Origin: Pseudomonas bubulae
GTDB taxonomy: Bacteria > Pseudomonadota > Gammaproteobacteria > Pseudomonadales > Pseudomonadaceae
NCBI RefSeq assembly: GCF_900618535.1
Contig: NZ_UYJA01000002.1
Location: 372,001 to 436,000, forward strand
DNA: 64,000 bases
Direction: 5' to 3'
Made by a program: the position numbers and the translations under genes. Shown here in pieces: positions 21,044-35,487 of the stretch. The notes under the pieces are model-generated. The model had not been told where the DNA came from. It searched no databases and saw only the letters and a program-made list of their open reading frames with translations. Every line of letters begins with the position of its first letter. Position 1 is the stretch's first letter.

Positions 21044-22506
21044 TGTCCCTGAGCCTGAACAAGATTTTTCCTCACGCCGGTCACGATCTGCTGATCCGTG
21101 AACTGACCCTCGACAGCCGCAATGTACGCGCAGGTGATCTGTTCCTTGCGGTGCCTGGCGGCAAGCTCGATGGTCGTGAACATATCGCTGACGCCCTTAA
21201 GCGCGGCGCTGCTGCCGTGGCCTATGAAGTGGACGGCGCTGATGTGCTGCCTATCTCTGCCGTGCCGCTGATTCCGGTCAAGGGCCTTGCGGCCCAGCTG
21301 TCGGATATCGCCGGGCGTTTTTATGGTGAGCCCAGCCGGCATCTGAATCTGGTAGGTGTCACTGGCACCAACGGCAAAACCAGCGTCACTCAGCTGGTGG
21401 CCCAGGCGCTTGACCTGCTGGGTCAGCACTGCGGCATCGTCGGCACCTTGGGCACCGGTTTTTATGGCGCGCTGCAAAGTGGCCGTCACACCACGCCAGA
21501 CCCGATTGCCGTACAGGCCATGCTCGCCGACCTGAAAAAGGCCGGGGCCAAAGCGGTAGCGATGGAAGTTTCTTCCCATGGCCTGGATCAGGGGCGCGTC
21601 AGTGCGTTGGCATTTGACGTCGCTGTGCTGACCAATCTGTCCCGCGACCATCTGGATTACCACGGCACGATGGAGGCTTACGCCGCCGCCAAGGCCAAGT
21701 TGTTTGCCTGGCCGGACCTGAGCTGCCGGGTGCTGAACCTGGACGATGAATTTGGCCGCCAACTGGCCGCTGAAAAGCATGAGTCGCGCCTGATCAGCTA
21801 TAGCCTTGAGGACACAGGGGCCACCCTGTACTGCCGTGATGCCATCTTTGATGATGACGGTGTGCGGGCCACCGTAGTGACGGCGCAAGGCGAGCATCTG
21901 TTGCGCAGCTCGCTGCTGGGACGCTTCAACCTGAGCAACGTACTGGCTGCCGTTGGCGCCTTGCTCGGGCTGGACTACCCGCTGGACGAAATTCTCAAAG
22001 TGCTGCCCAAGCTGGAAGGCTCGGTCGGTCGCATGCAGCGTTTGGGTGGCGGCAACAAGCCGCTGGTGGTGGTTGACTACGCCCACACCCCGGATGCACT
22101 GGAAAAAGTACTGCTGGCCCTGCGCCCGCATGCCAAAGGTCAGTTGCTGTGCCTGTTCGGCTGCGGCGGCGACCGTGACCGCGGCAAGCGTCCGTTGATG
22201 GCGCAGGTGGTTGAGCGTTTGGCTGATGGTGTTCTGGTCACTGACGACAATCCGCGCACCGAAGCTGCAGGGCAGATCTTCGATGATATCCGTGGCGGTT
22301 TCGCTGCGCCGCAGAACGTCACCTTTGTCGCCGGTCGTGGCGATGCCATTGCCCGGATTATTGCCAATGCACAGGCAGAAGACGTGATCGTGCTGGCGGG
22401 TAAAGGTCATGAGGACTATCAGGAAATCAACGGCGAACGCCATGACTTCTCTGATCTGGTCGAAGCCGAAAAAGCCTTGAACACTTGGGAGGCTGCCCAT
22501 GCTTAA
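21043..22506 (+). CDS. murE: UDP-MurNAc-L-Ala-D-Glu:meso-DAP ligase MurE
   Basis: A 487-residue Mur ligase. The ATP-binding P-loop is GVTGTNGKTSVTQL (about 106-119), and the C-terminal domain contains DDNPRTE, the DNPR motif that selects meso-diaminopimelate rather than lysine. Adds the third residue of the wall stem peptide in the cytoplasm. The gene overlaps ftsI by one base and murF by eight. Confidence 0.97.
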
Positions 22507-23866
22507 GCCTCTGTTGCTCAGTGAAGTGGCTGCTGCCCTGCAGGGGCGTGTGGTAGATGTCGACTGCCGTTTCAGCGGGGTCAGCATCGACAGCCGGGCG
22601 ATCAGCAAGGGTCAGCTGTTTATTGCGCTGACCGGCCCGCGTTTCGATGGCCACGACTACCTCAATGAAGTGGCTGCCAAGGGCGCTGTTGCCGCGCTGG
22701 TTGAGCGCGAAGTGCCGGAGTCGGCGCTGCCGCAACTGGTGGTCAAGGACACCCGCGAAGCTTTGGGTCGCCTGGGTGCGCTCAACCGTGCCGGCTACGA
22801 CAAACCGGTGGCGGCGATTACCGGCTCAAGCGGCAAGACCACGGTCAAAGAAATGCTCGCCTGCATTCTGCGCACCCGTGGCCCGGTGCTGGCGACCAAG
22901 GGCAACCTGAACAACGATCTGGGCGTGCCGCTGACGCTGCTGGAACTGACAGCTGAGCACACGTCTGCGGTTATTGAGCTGGGCGCTTCACGCCTCGGCG
23001 AAATTGCCTACACCGTGGCCATGACCCAGCCCCATGTCGCCGTGCTCAACAATGCCGGTACTGCCCACGTGGGCGAGTTCGGTGGCCCGGATAAAATCGT
23101 CGAAGCCAAGGGCGAAATCATCGAAGGGCTGAAGGCTGACGGAATCGCTGTCCTGAATCTGGATGACAAGGCATTCGCCATCTGGAATAACCGGGCAGCG
23201 GGGCGCAAGGTGCTGAGTTTTGCCTTGAACAACCCTCAAGCCGATTTTTATGCCAGCGATCTGAGCCGTGACGCTCGCGGTTGCCCGGGCTTCACCTTGC
23301 ACAGCCCGCTGGGTAGCGAGCAGGTCCAACTTAACCTGTTGGGCACCCACAACGTGGCCAACGCACTGGCCGCTGCGGCAGCTGCTCACGCCCTCGGCGT
23401 GTCGCTGTTTGGTATCAAAACCGGCCTTGAAGCCGTGTTGCCGGTAAAAGGTCGCGCTGTCGCGCAATTGACCGCCGCGGGCCTGCGAATTATTGATGAC
23501 ACTTACAACGCAAACCCCACCTCAATGTGCGCTGCCGTTGATATACTCGCCGCCTTTTCCGGCCGCACCGTCCTGGTGCTCGGAGATATTGGCGAACTGG
23601 GTGAGTGGGCGGAGCAAGGACATCGTGAAGTAGGCGCTTATGCCGCCGACAAAGTTTCAGCGCTCTATGCGGTGGGACCCATGATGGCTCATGCCGTCAC
23701 TGCTTTTGGACACCAGGCTCGTCACTTCGCCAATCAGGCTGACCTGATCAAGGCGCTTCGCGCTGAGCACGAAACAAACACCACTATTTTGATCAAGGGC
23801 TCGCGCAGCGCTGCGATGGAAAACGTCGTTGCGGCTTTGTGCGGTTCCAGCGGGGAGAAACATTAA
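22499..23866 (+). CDS. murF: UDP-MurNAc-tripeptide:D-Ala-D-Ala ligase MurF
   Basis: A 455-residue Mur ligase with P-loop [14 protein letters not shown] (about 102-115), the central-domain segment [12 protein letters not shown] and the C-terminal [12 protein letters not shown]. It attaches D-Ala-D-Ala to complete the UDP-MurNAc-pentapeptide. The ATG lies eight bases inside murE, after GGGAGGC. The stop shares a base with the mraY ATG. Confidence 0.97.
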   Translation: MLKPLLLSEVAAALQGRVVDVDCRFSGVSIDSRAISKGQLFIALTGPRFDGHDYLNEVAAKGAVAALVEREVPESALPQLVVKDTREALGRLGALNRAGYDKPVAAITGSSGKTTVKEMLACILRTRGPVLATKGNLNNDLGVPLTLLELTAEHTSAVIELGASRLGEIAYTVAMTQPHVAVLNNAGTAHVGEFGGPDKIVEAKGEIIEGLKADGIAVLNLDDKAFAIWNNRAAGRKVLSFALNNPQADFYASDLSRDARGCPGFTLHSPLGSEQVQLNLLGTHNVANALAAAAAAHALGVSLFGIKTGLEAVLPVKGRAVAQLTAAGLRIIDDTYNANPTSMCAAVDILAAFSGRTVLVLGDIGELGEWAEQGHREVGAYAADKVSALYAVGPMMAHAVTAFGHQARHFANQADLIKALRAEHETNTTILIKGSRSAAMENVVAALCGSSGEKH

Positions 23867-24948
23867 TGCTGCTGCTGCTAGCGGAGTATCTGCAACAGTT
23901 CCATAAAGGCTTCGCGGTCTTCCAGTACCTGTCCCTGCGCGGGATCCTCGGGGTGCTGACCGCGTTGACCTTGTCGCTGTGCCTGGGGCCGTGGATGATC
24001 CGCACCCTGCAAAACCGTCAGATCGGCCAGTCGGTACGTAATGACGGCCCACAATCGCACCTGTCCAAATCGGGCACTCCGACCATGGGCGGCGCGTTGA
24101 TCCTGTCGGCCATCGCCATCAGCACCCTGTTGTGGGCTGACCTGAGCAACCGTTATGTGTGGGTCGTGCTGATCGTGACCCTGTTGTTCGGCGCCATCGG
24201 CTGGGTGGATGACTACCGCAAGGTAATCGAAAAAAACTCCCGTGGCTTGCCAAGCCGCTGGAAGTATTTCTGGCAGTCGGTGTTCGGTCTGGGCGCGGCG
24301 ATCTTCTTGTACGTGACGGCGCCAAGCGCGGTAGAAACCACGCTGATCCTGCCCATCCTCAAGGACGCCAGCATTCCGCTGGGCATCGGCTTTGTTGTTC
24401 TCACCTACTTTGTGATCGTGGGTTCGAGCAATGCGGTCAACCTGACTGACGGCCTCGATGGCCTGGCGATCATGCCCACCGTGATGGTCGGCGGTGCGCT
24501 GGGTATCTTCTGCTACCTGTCGGGCAACGTGAAATTTGCCGACTACCTGCTGATCCCTTATGTACCGGGCGCGGGTGAGTTGATTGTGTTCTGCGGCGCA
24601 TTGATTGGCGCCGGTCTCGGGTTCCTGTGGTTCAACACCTACCCGGCACAAGTCTTTATGGGTGATGTTGGCGCACTGGCGCTGGGCGCAGCTCTGGGCA
24701 CTATCGCCGTGATCGTGCGCCAGGAAATCGTGTTGTTCATCATGGGCGGTGTGTTCGTGATGGAAACCCTGTCCGTGGTGATCCAGGTAGCGTCCTTCAA
24801 GTTGACCGGCAAGCGGGTGTTCCGCATGGCGCCGATTCATCACCACTTTGAACTCAAAGGCTGGCCTGAGCCACGTGTGATCGTCCGCTTCTGGATCATT
24901 ACCGTGATTCTCGTACTGGTCGGCCTTGCCACACTGAAGCTGAGGTAG
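23866..24948 (+). CDS. mraY: Phospho-MurNAc-pentapeptide translocase MraY
   Basis: A 360-residue polytopic integral membrane enzyme of ten helices that transfers phospho-MurNAc-pentapeptide to undecaprenyl phosphate, making lipid I. Signatures include the Asp-Asp pair in [20 protein letters not shown], and the cytoplasmic HHHFELKGW loop near the C-terminus. The ATG at 23866 follows GGGGAGAAAC and shares one base with the murF stop. A longer frame from 23839 lies within murF and is not supported. Confidence 0.97.
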   Translation: MLLLLAEYLQQFHKGFAVFQYLSLRGILGVLTALTLSLCLGPWMIRTLQNRQIGQSVRNDGPQSHLSKSGTPTMGGALILSAIAISTLLWADLSNRYVWVVLIVTLLFGAIGWVDDYRKVIEKNSRGLPSRWKYFWQSVFGLGAAIFLYVTAPSAVETTLILPILKDASIPLGIGFVVLTYFVIVGSSNAVNLTDGLDGLAIMPTVMVGGALGIFCYLSGNVKFADYLLIPYVPGAGELIVFCGALIGAGLGFLWFNTYPAQVFMGDVGALALGAALGTIAVIVRQEIVLFIMGGVFVMETLSVVIQVASFKLTGKRVFRMAPIHHHFELKGWPEPRVIVRFWIITVILVLVGLATLKLR

Positions 24949-24953
24949 AACCT

Positions 24954-26300
24954 GTGTCTCTGATCGCTTCTGACCACTTCCGCATCGTTGTCGGCCTCGG
25001 CAAGAGCGGCATGTCCCTGGTGCGCTTCCTGGCGCAACGGGGCGTGTCGTTTGCCGTGGCAGATACGCGGGAAAACCCGCCGGAGCTTGCCACGCTGCGC
25101 CGTGACTACCCGCAAGTGGAAGTGCGTTGTGGCGAGCTGGATGTCGAATTCCTGTGCCGCGCCGACGAGCTTTACGTGAGCCCCGGCCTGGCCCTGGCGA
25201 CTCCGGCGCTGCAAGCTGCTGCTGCCCGCGGCGTGAAACTGTCGGGCGACATCGACCTGTTCGCGCGTAACGCGAAAGCGCCTATCGTGGCAATCAGTGG
25301 TTCCAACGCCAAAAGCACCGTGACCACCCTGGTCGGTGAAATGGCTGCGGCAGCCGGCAAGCGCGTTGCGGTGGGTGGCAACCTTGGCACGCCGGCACTG
25401 GACCTGCTCAGCGATGATATCGAGCTGTACGTGATGGAGCTGTCGAGCTTCCAGCTGGAGACCACCAACCAGCTGGGTGCTGAAGTGGCCACAGTGCTCA
25501 ATGTCAGCGAAGACCATATGGACCGCTACAGCGGCCTGCCTGCGTACCACCTGGCCAAGCACCGGATCTTCCGTGGCGCCCGGCAGGTGGTGGTCAATCG
25601 TCAGGATGCCCTGACCCGCCCGCTGATGAGCGAAGGTCAGCCGTGCTGGACTTTCGGCCTCAGCGCGCCGGACTTCAAGGCCTTCGGCCTGCGTGAAGAA
25701 AACGGCGAAAAATACCTCGCTTTCGAATTCCAGAACCTCATGCCCGTGCGCGAGCTGAAAGTGCGTGGCGCACATAATCAGGCCAATGCCCTGGCTGCCC
25801 TGGCGCTGGGTCACGCGGTTGGTCTGCCGTTCGACGCCATGCTCGCCAGCCTGCGCAATTTCACCGGTCTTGAGCATCGCTGTCAGTGGGTGCGCGAGCT
25901 GGATGGCGTGAGCTACTACAACGACTCCAAGGCCACCAACGTCGGCGCGGCACTGGCTGCTATCGAAGGGCTGGGGATGGACATGGATGGCAAGCTGATC
26001 CTTATCGCCGGCGGCGACGGCAAGGGCGCGGATTTCAGCGGCTTGCGTGATTCGGTTGCCAAGCACTGCCGCGCGGCAGTGTTGATAGGTCGTGATGCGG
26101 GGCTGATAGCCGACGCCCTTGGCGATGCCGTGCCGCAAGTGCGTGCCGGTTCGCTGGACGAAGCCATCGCACTGAGCCGCTCACTGGCGCAATCGGGTGA
26201 TGCAGTCTTGCTGTCGCCAGCCTGCGCCAGTTTCGACATGTTCAAAAACTACGAAGAGCGCGGCCAGTTGTTCGCTCGCGCCGTGGAGGTGCTGGCATGA
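24954..26300 (+). CDS. murD: UDP-MurNAc-L-alanine:D-glutamate ligase MurD
   Basis: A 448-residue Mur ligase; adds D-Glu to UDP-MurNAc-L-Ala. N-terminal Rossmann-like segment VVGLGKSGMSLVRFL, P-loop VAISGSNAKSTVTTL (about 112-126; Ala-Lys replaces the more usual Gly-Lys), central VLNVSEDHMDRY and SYYNDSKATN. The start is GTG at 24954, with GAGG eight bases upstream in the end of mraY. Its stop overlaps ftsW by four bases. Confidence 0.96.
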   Translation: MSLIASDHFRIVVGLGKSGMSLVRFLAQRGVSFAVADTRENPPELATLRRDYPQVEVRCGELDVEFLCRADELYVSPGLALATPALQAAAARGVKLSGDIDLFARNAKAPIVAISGSNAKSTVTTLVGEMAAAAGKRVAVGGNLGTPALDLLSDDIELYVMELSSFQLETTNQLGAEVATVLNVSEDHMDRYSGLPAYHLAKHRIFRGARQVVVNRQDALTRPLMSEGQPCWTFGLSAPDFKAFGLREENGEKYLAFEFQNLMPVRELKVRGAHNQANALAALALGHAVGLPFDAMLASLRNFTGLEHRCQWVRELDGVSYYNDSKATNVGAALAAIEGLGMDMDGKLILIAGGDGKGADFSGLRDSVAKHCRAAVLIGRDAGLIADALGDAVPQVRAGSLDEAIALSRSLAQSGDAVLLSPACASFDMFKNYEERGQLFARAVEVLA

Positions 26301-27511
26301 TGTTCGGCATCCTCAAACCTTATCCTTCACCGCTGATTACGGGGCGTGGCATCGACCTCGACTTCCCGTTGCTCGCCGGTTGCCTGGCCTTGCTCGGTCT
26401 GGGGCTGGTGATGATCACGTCGGCTTCGTCCGAAGTGGCGGCGTTGCAGTCGGGCAACACCCTGTACCACATGATCCGCCACCTGTTTTACATCGTGCTC
26501 GGCCTGGGCGCATGCATCATGACCATGATGGTGCCGATCGCGACCTGGCAACGCATGGGCTTCATGTTGCTGATCGGTGCATTCGGTTTGCTGGTGGCCG
26601 TACTGATCCCGGGCATTGGCCGTGAGGTAAACGGCTCGATGCGCTGGATCGGTTTCAGCTTCTTCAACGTGCAGCCTTCGGAGATCGCCAAGGTCTTTGT
26701 GGTGATCTACCTGGCGGGCTACCTGGTGCGTCAGCAGAAGGAAGTGCGGGATAGCTGGATGGGCTTTTTCAAGCCATTTATCGTGCTGCTGCCAATGGCC
26801 GGCCTGCTGCTGATGGAGCCCGACTTCGGAGCCACGGTTGTGATGATGGGCGCCGCTGCTGCCATGCTGTTTCTCGGTGGTGTCGGCCTGTTCCGTTTCG
26901 CTCTGATGGTGGCGCTGGCTGTCGGCGCGGTGTTCGTGCTGGTACAGGCACAGCCTTACCGCATGGCGCGTTTGATTACCTTTACCGACCCGTGGTCCGA
27001 CCAGTTCGGCTCCGGCTACCAGTTGACCCAGGCCCTGATCGCCTTCGGTCGCGGCGAGTGGTTTGGTGTCGGTCTGGGCAACAGTGTGCAGAAGCAGTTC
27101 TACCTGCCTGAAGCACATACCGACTTCGTGTTTTCGGTACTGGCAGAAGAGCTGGGTGTTGTCGGCTCGCTGCTGACCGTGGCCCTGTTCGTATTTGTGT
27201 GTGTGCGCGGCATGTACATCGGCATGTGGGCCGAGCGCGCCAAGCAGTATTTCTCGGCTTATATGGCCTACGGCCTGTCGTTCCTGTGGATCGGCCAGTT
27301 CCTGATCAATATCGGGGTAAACGTCGGCTTGCTGCCAACCAAGGGCCTGACCCTGCCGTTCCTCAGTTATGGCGGCAGCTCGCTGGTGATTTGCTGCGTG
27401 TGCATGGGGCTGTTGCTGCGCATCGAGTGGGAGAGTCGAACCCACCTGGGCAGTGAAGAGACCGATTTCAAAGAAAGCGACTTTGCAGAGGAGCCGACCC
27501 ATGGGCGCTAA
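26297..27511 (+). CDS. ftsW: Septal peptidoglycan glycosyltransferase FtsW
   Basis: A 404-residue SEDS-family membrane protein with ten predicted helices. It polymerises glycan strands at the septum together with FtsI. Family segments are GREVNGSMRWIGFSFFNVQPSE around the second to third extracellular loops, LPEAHTDFVFSVLAEELG holding the catalytic Asp region, and GLTLPFLSYGGSSL near the end. It overlaps murD by four bases and murG by eleven. Confidence 0.97.
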   Translation: MMFGILKPYPSPLITGRGIDLDFPLLAGCLALLGLGLVMITSASSEVAALQSGNTLYHMIRHLFYIVLGLGACIMTMMVPIATWQRMGFMLLIGAFGLLVAVLIPGIGREVNGSMRWIGFSFFNVQPSEIAKVFVVIYLAGYLVRQQKEVRDSWMGFFKPFIVLLPMAGLLLMEPDFGATVVMMGAAAAMLFLGGVGLFRFALMVALAVGAVFVLVQAQPYRMARLITFTDPWSDQFGSGYQLTQALIAFGRGEWFGVGLGNSVQKQFYLPEAHTDFVFSVLAEELGVVGSLLTVALFVFVCVRGMYIGMWAERAKQYFSAYMAYGLSFLWIGQFLINIGVNVGLLPTKGLTLPFLSYGGSSLVICCVCMGLLLRIEWESRTHLGSEETDFKESDFAEEPTHGR

Positions 27512-28563
27512 CGTGCTGATCATGGCGGGCGGCACCGGTGGCCACGTGTTCCCGGCGCTGGCTTGCGCCCGCGAATTCGAAGCCCGCGGCTACACCGTGC
27601 ACTGGCTCGGTACGCCCCGTGGCATCGAGAATGAACTGGTCGAGCCTGCCGGTTTCAAACTGCACCTGATTAACGTGGCGGGCCTGCGTGGCAAGAGCAA
27701 GCTGTCGTTGCTCAAGGCCCCTTTTGTACTGCTCAAGGCGCTGTTTCAGGCGCGCAGGATCATTCGTCAACTCAAGCCGGTGTGTGTGCTGGGTTTTGGC
27801 GGTTACGTGACCGGGCCTGGCGGCCTGGCGGCGAAAACCTGCGGTGTACCGGTGATCATTCACGAGCAGAACGCGGTAGCCGGTACGGCCAACCGCCTGC
27901 TGGTGCCGATGACCAGCCGGGTGTGCGAAGCCTTTCCCGGCACCTTTGCAGCCTCGCAGACGCTGCGTAGCACCGGTAATCCGGTACGCCCCGAGCTGTT
28001 TACCCTGGCGCCTCGGGCTGCGCTCGAAGGGCGCAAGGCGCGCTTGCTGGTACTGGGCGGCAGCCTCGGCGCCGAGCCGTTGAACAAGTTGTTGCCTGAA
28101 GCGCTGGCCAAGGTCCCGGCTGACGTTCGCCCTGAAGTGTTTCACCAGGCCGGCAAGCAGCATGACCGGATTACCGCCGAGCGCTATGCCGCGGTCGGCG
28201 TCGAGGCTGACGTACAGCCTTTTATCAAGGATATGGCCCATGCCTATGGCTGGGCCGACCTGGTGGTTTGTCGCGCAGGCGCGCTGACCGTCAGTGAACT
28301 GGCTGCGGCCGGTCTGCCTTCGCTGCTGGTGCCATTGCCCCACGCGATCGATGACCATCAGAGCCGTAACGCCGACTTTTTGGCACGCGAGGGCGCAGCC
28401 TTCCTGATGCCGCAAGCGACAACTGGCGCAGCCGAACTGGCTGCACGCCTGACAGAGGTTTTGATGCAACCGGAACGACTCAACAGCATGGCGGCCAATG
28501 CCCGCCGCCTGGCCAAACCCGATGCGACCCGCAACGTTGTAGATATCTGCCTGGAGGTGGCCA

Positions 28564-28571
<8 letters not shown>
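27501..28571 (+). CDS. murG: Lipid II synthase MurG
   Basis: A 356-residue GT-B glycosyltransferase that adds GlcNAc to lipid I at the inner membrane face. The N-terminal G-loop [14 protein letters not shown] is followed by a second Gly-rich segment [11 protein letters not shown] and the UDP-GlcNAc site [21 protein letters not shown]. The start at 27501 has GAGGAG eight bases upstream; the longer frame from 27453 lies within ftsW and adds sixteen unrelated residues. Overlaps murC by eight bases. Confidence 0.97.
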
Positions 28572-30977
<2,406 letters not shown>

Positions 30978-30981
30978 GTCC

Positions 30982-31848
30982 ATGCAAGGTGCATCGCTTC
31001 GTCATCAACCACCCGCTCCCGGCCGCAAGCCGGTGCCGCGTGGCGCCAGCCGGATGGTGGCGAAAGAGCCGATGTCGGTGCGTTTGCCAAAAGCCAATTT
31101 CGGCTTTTTGAAAGCGTTGTTCTGGCCGGTGCTGCTGGTGGCGCTGGGTTATGGCACCTATGAAGGTGCGCAGCGCCTGATGCCCTATGCCGACCGCCCG
31201 ATCACCAATATCAACGTGCAGGGCGATTTGACCTATATCAGCCAGCAAGCCGTGCAGCAGCGCATTGCCCCTTATGTGGCAGCGAGCTTCTTCACCGTAG
31301 ACCTGGAAGGCATGCGCACCGAGCTCGAGCAGATGCCCTGGATTGCCCACGCCGAAGTCCGTCGCGTGTGGCCCGACCAGGTGGTGATTCGCCTTGAAGA
31401 GCAACTGCCGGTTGCGCGTTGGGGGGATGAGGCACTGTTGAACAACCAGGGCCAGGCGTTCACCCCGCGTGAGCTGGCCAATTACGAACATTTGCCGCAG
31501 CTGTTTGGTCCACAACGGGCTCAGCAGCAGGTGATGCAGCAGTATCAGGTGTTGAGCCAGATGCTGCGTCCGATGGGCTTTTCCATAGCCCGGCTGGAGT
31601 TGCGTGAGCGCGGTAGCTGGTTCCTGACCACTGGAGCCGGTAGTGCAGGGCCCGGGATCGAGCTGTTGTTGGGGCGCGATCATCTGGTAGAAAAAATGCG
31701 TCGCTTCATAGCCATCTATGAAAAAACGCTGAAAGAACAGATTACAAACATAGCGCGCATCGATTTGCGTTATGCCAACGGATTGGCCGTCGGCTGGCGG
31801 GAACCTGTGGCACCCACGATAGCCCAACCCGCTGTCGCGAAGAATTAA
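30982..31848 (+). CDS. ftsQ: Cell division protein FtsQ
   Basis: A 288-residue bitopic protein: a basic Pro/Arg-rich cytoplasmic tail of about 45 residues, one membrane helix ([19 protein letters not shown]), a POTRA domain ([20 protein letters not shown], residues about 72-142) and the FtsQ beta domain. It recruits FtsL-FtsB to the divisome. Tightly placed between ddlB and ftsA. Confidence 0.95.
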   Translation: MQGASLRHQPPAPGRKPVPRGASRMVAKEPMSVRLPKANFGFLKALFWPVLLVALGYGTYEGAQRLMPYADRPITNINVQGDLTYISQQAVQQRIAPYVAASFFTVDLEGMRTELEQMPWIAHAEVRRVWPDQVVIRLEEQLPVARWGDEALLNNQGQAFTPRELANYEHLPQLFGPQRAQQQVMQQYQVLSQMLRPMGFSIARLELRERGSWFLTTGAGSAGPGIELLLGRDHLVEKMRRFIAIYEKTLKEQITNIARIDLRYANGLAVGWREPVAPTIAQPAVAKN

Positions 31849-31863
31849 GAAGAGGCAGGACCC

Positions 31864-33123
31864 ATGGCAAATGTGCAAAGCGGCAAAATGATCGTCGGCC
31901 TCGATATCGGCACCTCCAAGGTGGTTGCGCTGGTAGGCGAGGTCGGTGAAGACGGCACGATCGAAATCGTCGGTATTGGCACGCACCCGTCCCGTGGCCT
32001 GAAGAAAGGCGTGGTGGTGAACATCGAGTCCACCGTGCAATCGATCCAGCGCGCCATCGAAGAAGCGCAGCTGATGGCCGGTTGCCGGATTCACTCGGCA
32101 TTTGTCGGCGTGGCCGGCAATCACATCCGCAGCCTGAATTCCCACGGCATCGTGGCGATTCGTGATCGTGAAGTCAGCACCGCCGACCTTGAGCGCGTCC
32201 TCGACGCCGCCCAGGCTGTCGCGATCCCGGCTGACCAGCGTGTGCTGCACACCCTGGCGCAGGACTATGTGATCGATAACCAGGAAGGCGTACGTGAGCC
32301 ACTGGGCATGTCGGGCGTACGTCTTGAAGCCAAGGTTCACGTCGTGACCTGCGCCGTGAATGCCGCGCAAAACATCGAGAAGTGTGTACGCCGCTGTGGC
32401 CTTGAGGTGGACGACATCATCCTTGAGCAGTTGGCATCGGCTTACTCGGTACTGACCGATGATGAAAAGGAACTGGGCGTTTGCCTGGTTGATATCGGCG
32501 GCGGCACCACCGACATCGCGATCTTCACCGAAGGCGCGATTCGCCATACGGCAGTGATACCGATTGCCGGTGACCAGGTGACCAACGACATCGCCATGGC
32601 GTTGCGTACACCAACGCAATATGCCGAAGAAATCAAGATTCGTTACGCCTGTGCACTGGCCAAACTGGCCGGTGCCGGCGAAACCATCAAGGTGCCAAGC
32701 GTGGGCGATCGCCCACCCCGTGAACTGTCCCGTCAGGCCCTGGCCGAAGTGGTCGAGCCGCGTTACGACGAGCTGTTCACCCTGATTCAGGCCGAGCTGC
32801 GTCGCAGCGGTTACGAAGACCTGATTCCGGCGGGCATCGTGTTGACCGGTGGTACTTCAAAGATGGAAGGCGCGGTCGAACTGGCCGAAGAGATCTTCCA
32901 CATGCCGGTCCGTCTGGGTGTGCCGCACAGTTTCAAGGGCCTCACCGACGTTGTGCGCAATCCGATTTATTCCACCGCTGTGGGCTTGTTGTTGTACGGG
33001 CTGCAAAAGCAGTCAGACGGTATTTCGATATCGGGTATCAGCAACCGCGACAACTACAGCAGTGACGAACAAAAAGCCCCTGTGCTTGAGCGCCTCAAGC
33101 GCTGGGTACAGGGCAACTTTTAA
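31864..33123 (+). CDS. ftsA: Cell division protein FtsA
   Basis: A 419-residue actin-like ATPase that ties FtsZ to the membrane. Phosphate loops are GLDIGTSKVVALVGE (about 13-27) and LVDIGGGTTDIAIF (about 208-221); the adenosine motif is GIVLTGGTSKMEGA. The extreme C-terminus (LERLKRWVQGNF) is the amphipathic membrane-targeting helix. A strong AGAGGCAGG precedes the ATG. A 73-base gap then leads to ftsZ, leaving room for independent ribosome loading. Confidence 0.97.
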   Translation: MANVQSGKMIVGLDIGTSKVVALVGEVGEDGTIEIVGIGTHPSRGLKKGVVVNIESTVQSIQRAIEEAQLMAGCRIHSAFVGVAGNHIRSLNSHGIVAIRDREVSTADLERVLDAAQAVAIPADQRVLHTLAQDYVIDNQEGVREPLGMSGVRLEAKVHVVTCAVNAAQNIEKCVRRCGLEVDDIILEQLASAYSVLTDDEKELGVCLVDIGGGTTDIAIFTEGAIRHTAVIPIAGDQVTNDIAMALRTPTQYAEEIKIRYACALAKLAGAGETIKVPSVGDRPPRELSRQALAEVVEPRYDELFTLIQAELRRSGYEDLIPAGIVLTGGTSKMEGAVELAEEIFHMPVRLGVPHSFKGLTDVVRNPIYSTAVGLLLYGLQKQSDGISISGISNRDNYSSDEQKAPVLERLKRWVQGNF

Positions 33124-33196
33124 AGCTTGAGCTGTAAACAGATTCAAAGCGGTAGAAGTAGGCGAAAAAAACTAGAGAAATGAAAGGAGAGGGACC

Positions 33197-34411
33197 ATGT
33201 TCGAACTCGTAGACAACATCCCGCAAAGCCCGGTAATCAAAGTTATCGGTGTTGGTGGTGGCGGTGGCAATGCTGTTAACCACATGGTTAAGAGCAACAT
33301 CGAAGGCGTGGAATTCATCTGCGCCAACACAGACGCACAAGCGCTCAAAAGCATTGGTGCGCGTACCATCCTGCAACTGGGCACTGGCGTGACCAAGGGC
33401 CTGGGTGCCGGCGCGAACCCTGAGGTCGGTCGTCAGGCTGCCCTGGAAGATCGCGAGCGTATCGCTGAAGTGTTGCAGGGCACCAACATGGTGTTCATCA
33501 CCACGGGCATGGGCGGTGGTACCGGTACCGGTGCTGCGCCGATCATTGCCGAAGTGGCCAAGGAAATGGGCATCCTCACCGTTGCGGTGGTGACCCGTCC
33601 GTTCCCATTCGAAGGTCGCAAGCGCATGCAGATCGCCGACGAAGGTATTCGTCTGCTGTCCGAAAGCGTCGATTCGTTGATTACGATTCCGAACGAAAAA
33701 CTGCTCACCATCCTGGGTAAAGACGCAAGCCTGCTGTCTGCGTTCGCCAAGGCCGATGACGTATTGGCCGGTGCCGTTCGCGGTATCTCCGACATCATCA
33801 AGCGTCCGGGCATGATCAACGTCGACTTTGCCGACGTACGCACCGTGATGAGCGAAATGGGCATGGCGATGATGGGCACTGGCTGCGCCAGCGGTCCGAA
33901 CCGTGCACGTGAGGCCACCGAAGCGGCCATTCGCAACCCGTTGCTAGAAGACGTGAACCTGGAAGGCGCTCGCGGCATCCTGGTAAACATCACCGCCGGC
34001 CCTGACCTGTCCCTGGGTGAGTACTCCGACGTGGGCAGCATCATCGAAGCCTTCGCTTCGGAACACGCAATGGTCAAGGTCGGTACTGTTATCGATCCGG
34101 ACATGCGTGACGAGCTGCATGTCACCGTGGTTGCTACCGGTCTGGGTGCAAAAATCGAGAAGCCGGTCAAGGTTGTCGACAACACCCTGCAGGCTTCGTA
34201 CGCAGCTTCGGCAGCACACAGCGCCCCTGTTCGTCAGGAAACCCGTACCGAGCGTCAGGAACAACCGGTGGTCAACTACCGTGATCTGGATCGCCCGACC
34301 GTGATGCGCAACCAGGCCCAGCAAGGCGCGACGACTGCTGCCAAGCTCAATCCGCAAGATGATCTGGATTACCTGGACATCCCGGCTTTCCTGCGTCGCC
34401 AGGCTGATTAA
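33197..34411 (+). CDS. ftsZ: Cell division protein FtsZ
   Basis: A 404-residue tubulin homologue that forms the Z ring. The GTP-binding region has IGVGGGGGNAVNHM and the tubulin signature GMGGGTGTGAAP (about 103-114); the T7 loop reads VDFADVRTVMSEMG. A variable linker of some 60 residues ends in DDLDYLDIPAFLRRQAD, the conserved C-terminal peptide that binds FtsA, ZipA and MinC. The ATG follows a strong AAGGAGAGGGA. This very good ribosome site fits the high FtsZ demand relative to upstream genes. Confidence 0.98.
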   Translation: MFELVDNIPQSPVIKVIGVGGGGGNAVNHMVKSNIEGVEFICANTDAQALKSIGARTILQLGTGVTKGLGAGANPEVGRQAALEDRERIAEVLQGTNMVFITTGMGGGTGTGAAPIIAEVAKEMGILTVAVVTRPFPFEGRKRMQIADEGIRLLSESVDSLITIPNEKLLTILGKDASLLSAFAKADDVLAGAVRGISDIIKRPGMINVDFADVRTVMSEMGMAMMGTGCASGPNRAREATEAAIRNPLLEDVNLEGARGILVNITAGPDLSLGEYSDVGSIIEAFASEHAMVKVGTVIDPDMRDELHVTVVATGLGAKIEKPVKVVDNTLQASYAASAAHSAPVRQETRTERQEQPVVNYRDLDRPTVMRNQAQQGATTAAKLNPQDDLDYLDIPAFLRRQAD

Positions 34412-34442
34412 TGAAATCAATCAGGGGTATTAAGGTGATTGG

Positions 34443-34471
34443 TGTTCAGCAAAGGCTCGGTCTGCTATTAT
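34443..34471 (+). promoter_or_regulatory. Possible lpxC promoter
   Basis: TATTAT at 34466-34471 is five of six to the -10 consensus; a weak TGTTCA at 34443-34448 is 17 bases upstream. It is in the 112-base spacer between ftsZ and lpxC. Confidence 0.45.
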
Positions 34472-34487
34472 CGCCAGCCTTTGTTGA

Positions 34488-35435
<948 letters not shown>

Positions 35436-35459
35436 GTAAAACTTCTTTCTCTAGTTTTT

Positions 35460-35487
35460 GAAGGCCACCCTCGGGTGGCCTTTTTTT
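35460..35487 (+). terminator. Terminator of lpxC
   Basis: AGGCCACCC / GGGTGGCCT stem with a TC loop followed by seven T residues. The last two bases overlap the end of the convergent cyclase gene. Confidence 0.9.

Noticed and set aside
27453..27500. Upstream start for murG
   Set aside because: It lies in ftsW without a ribosome site; the ATG at 27501 has GAGGAG eight bases before it.
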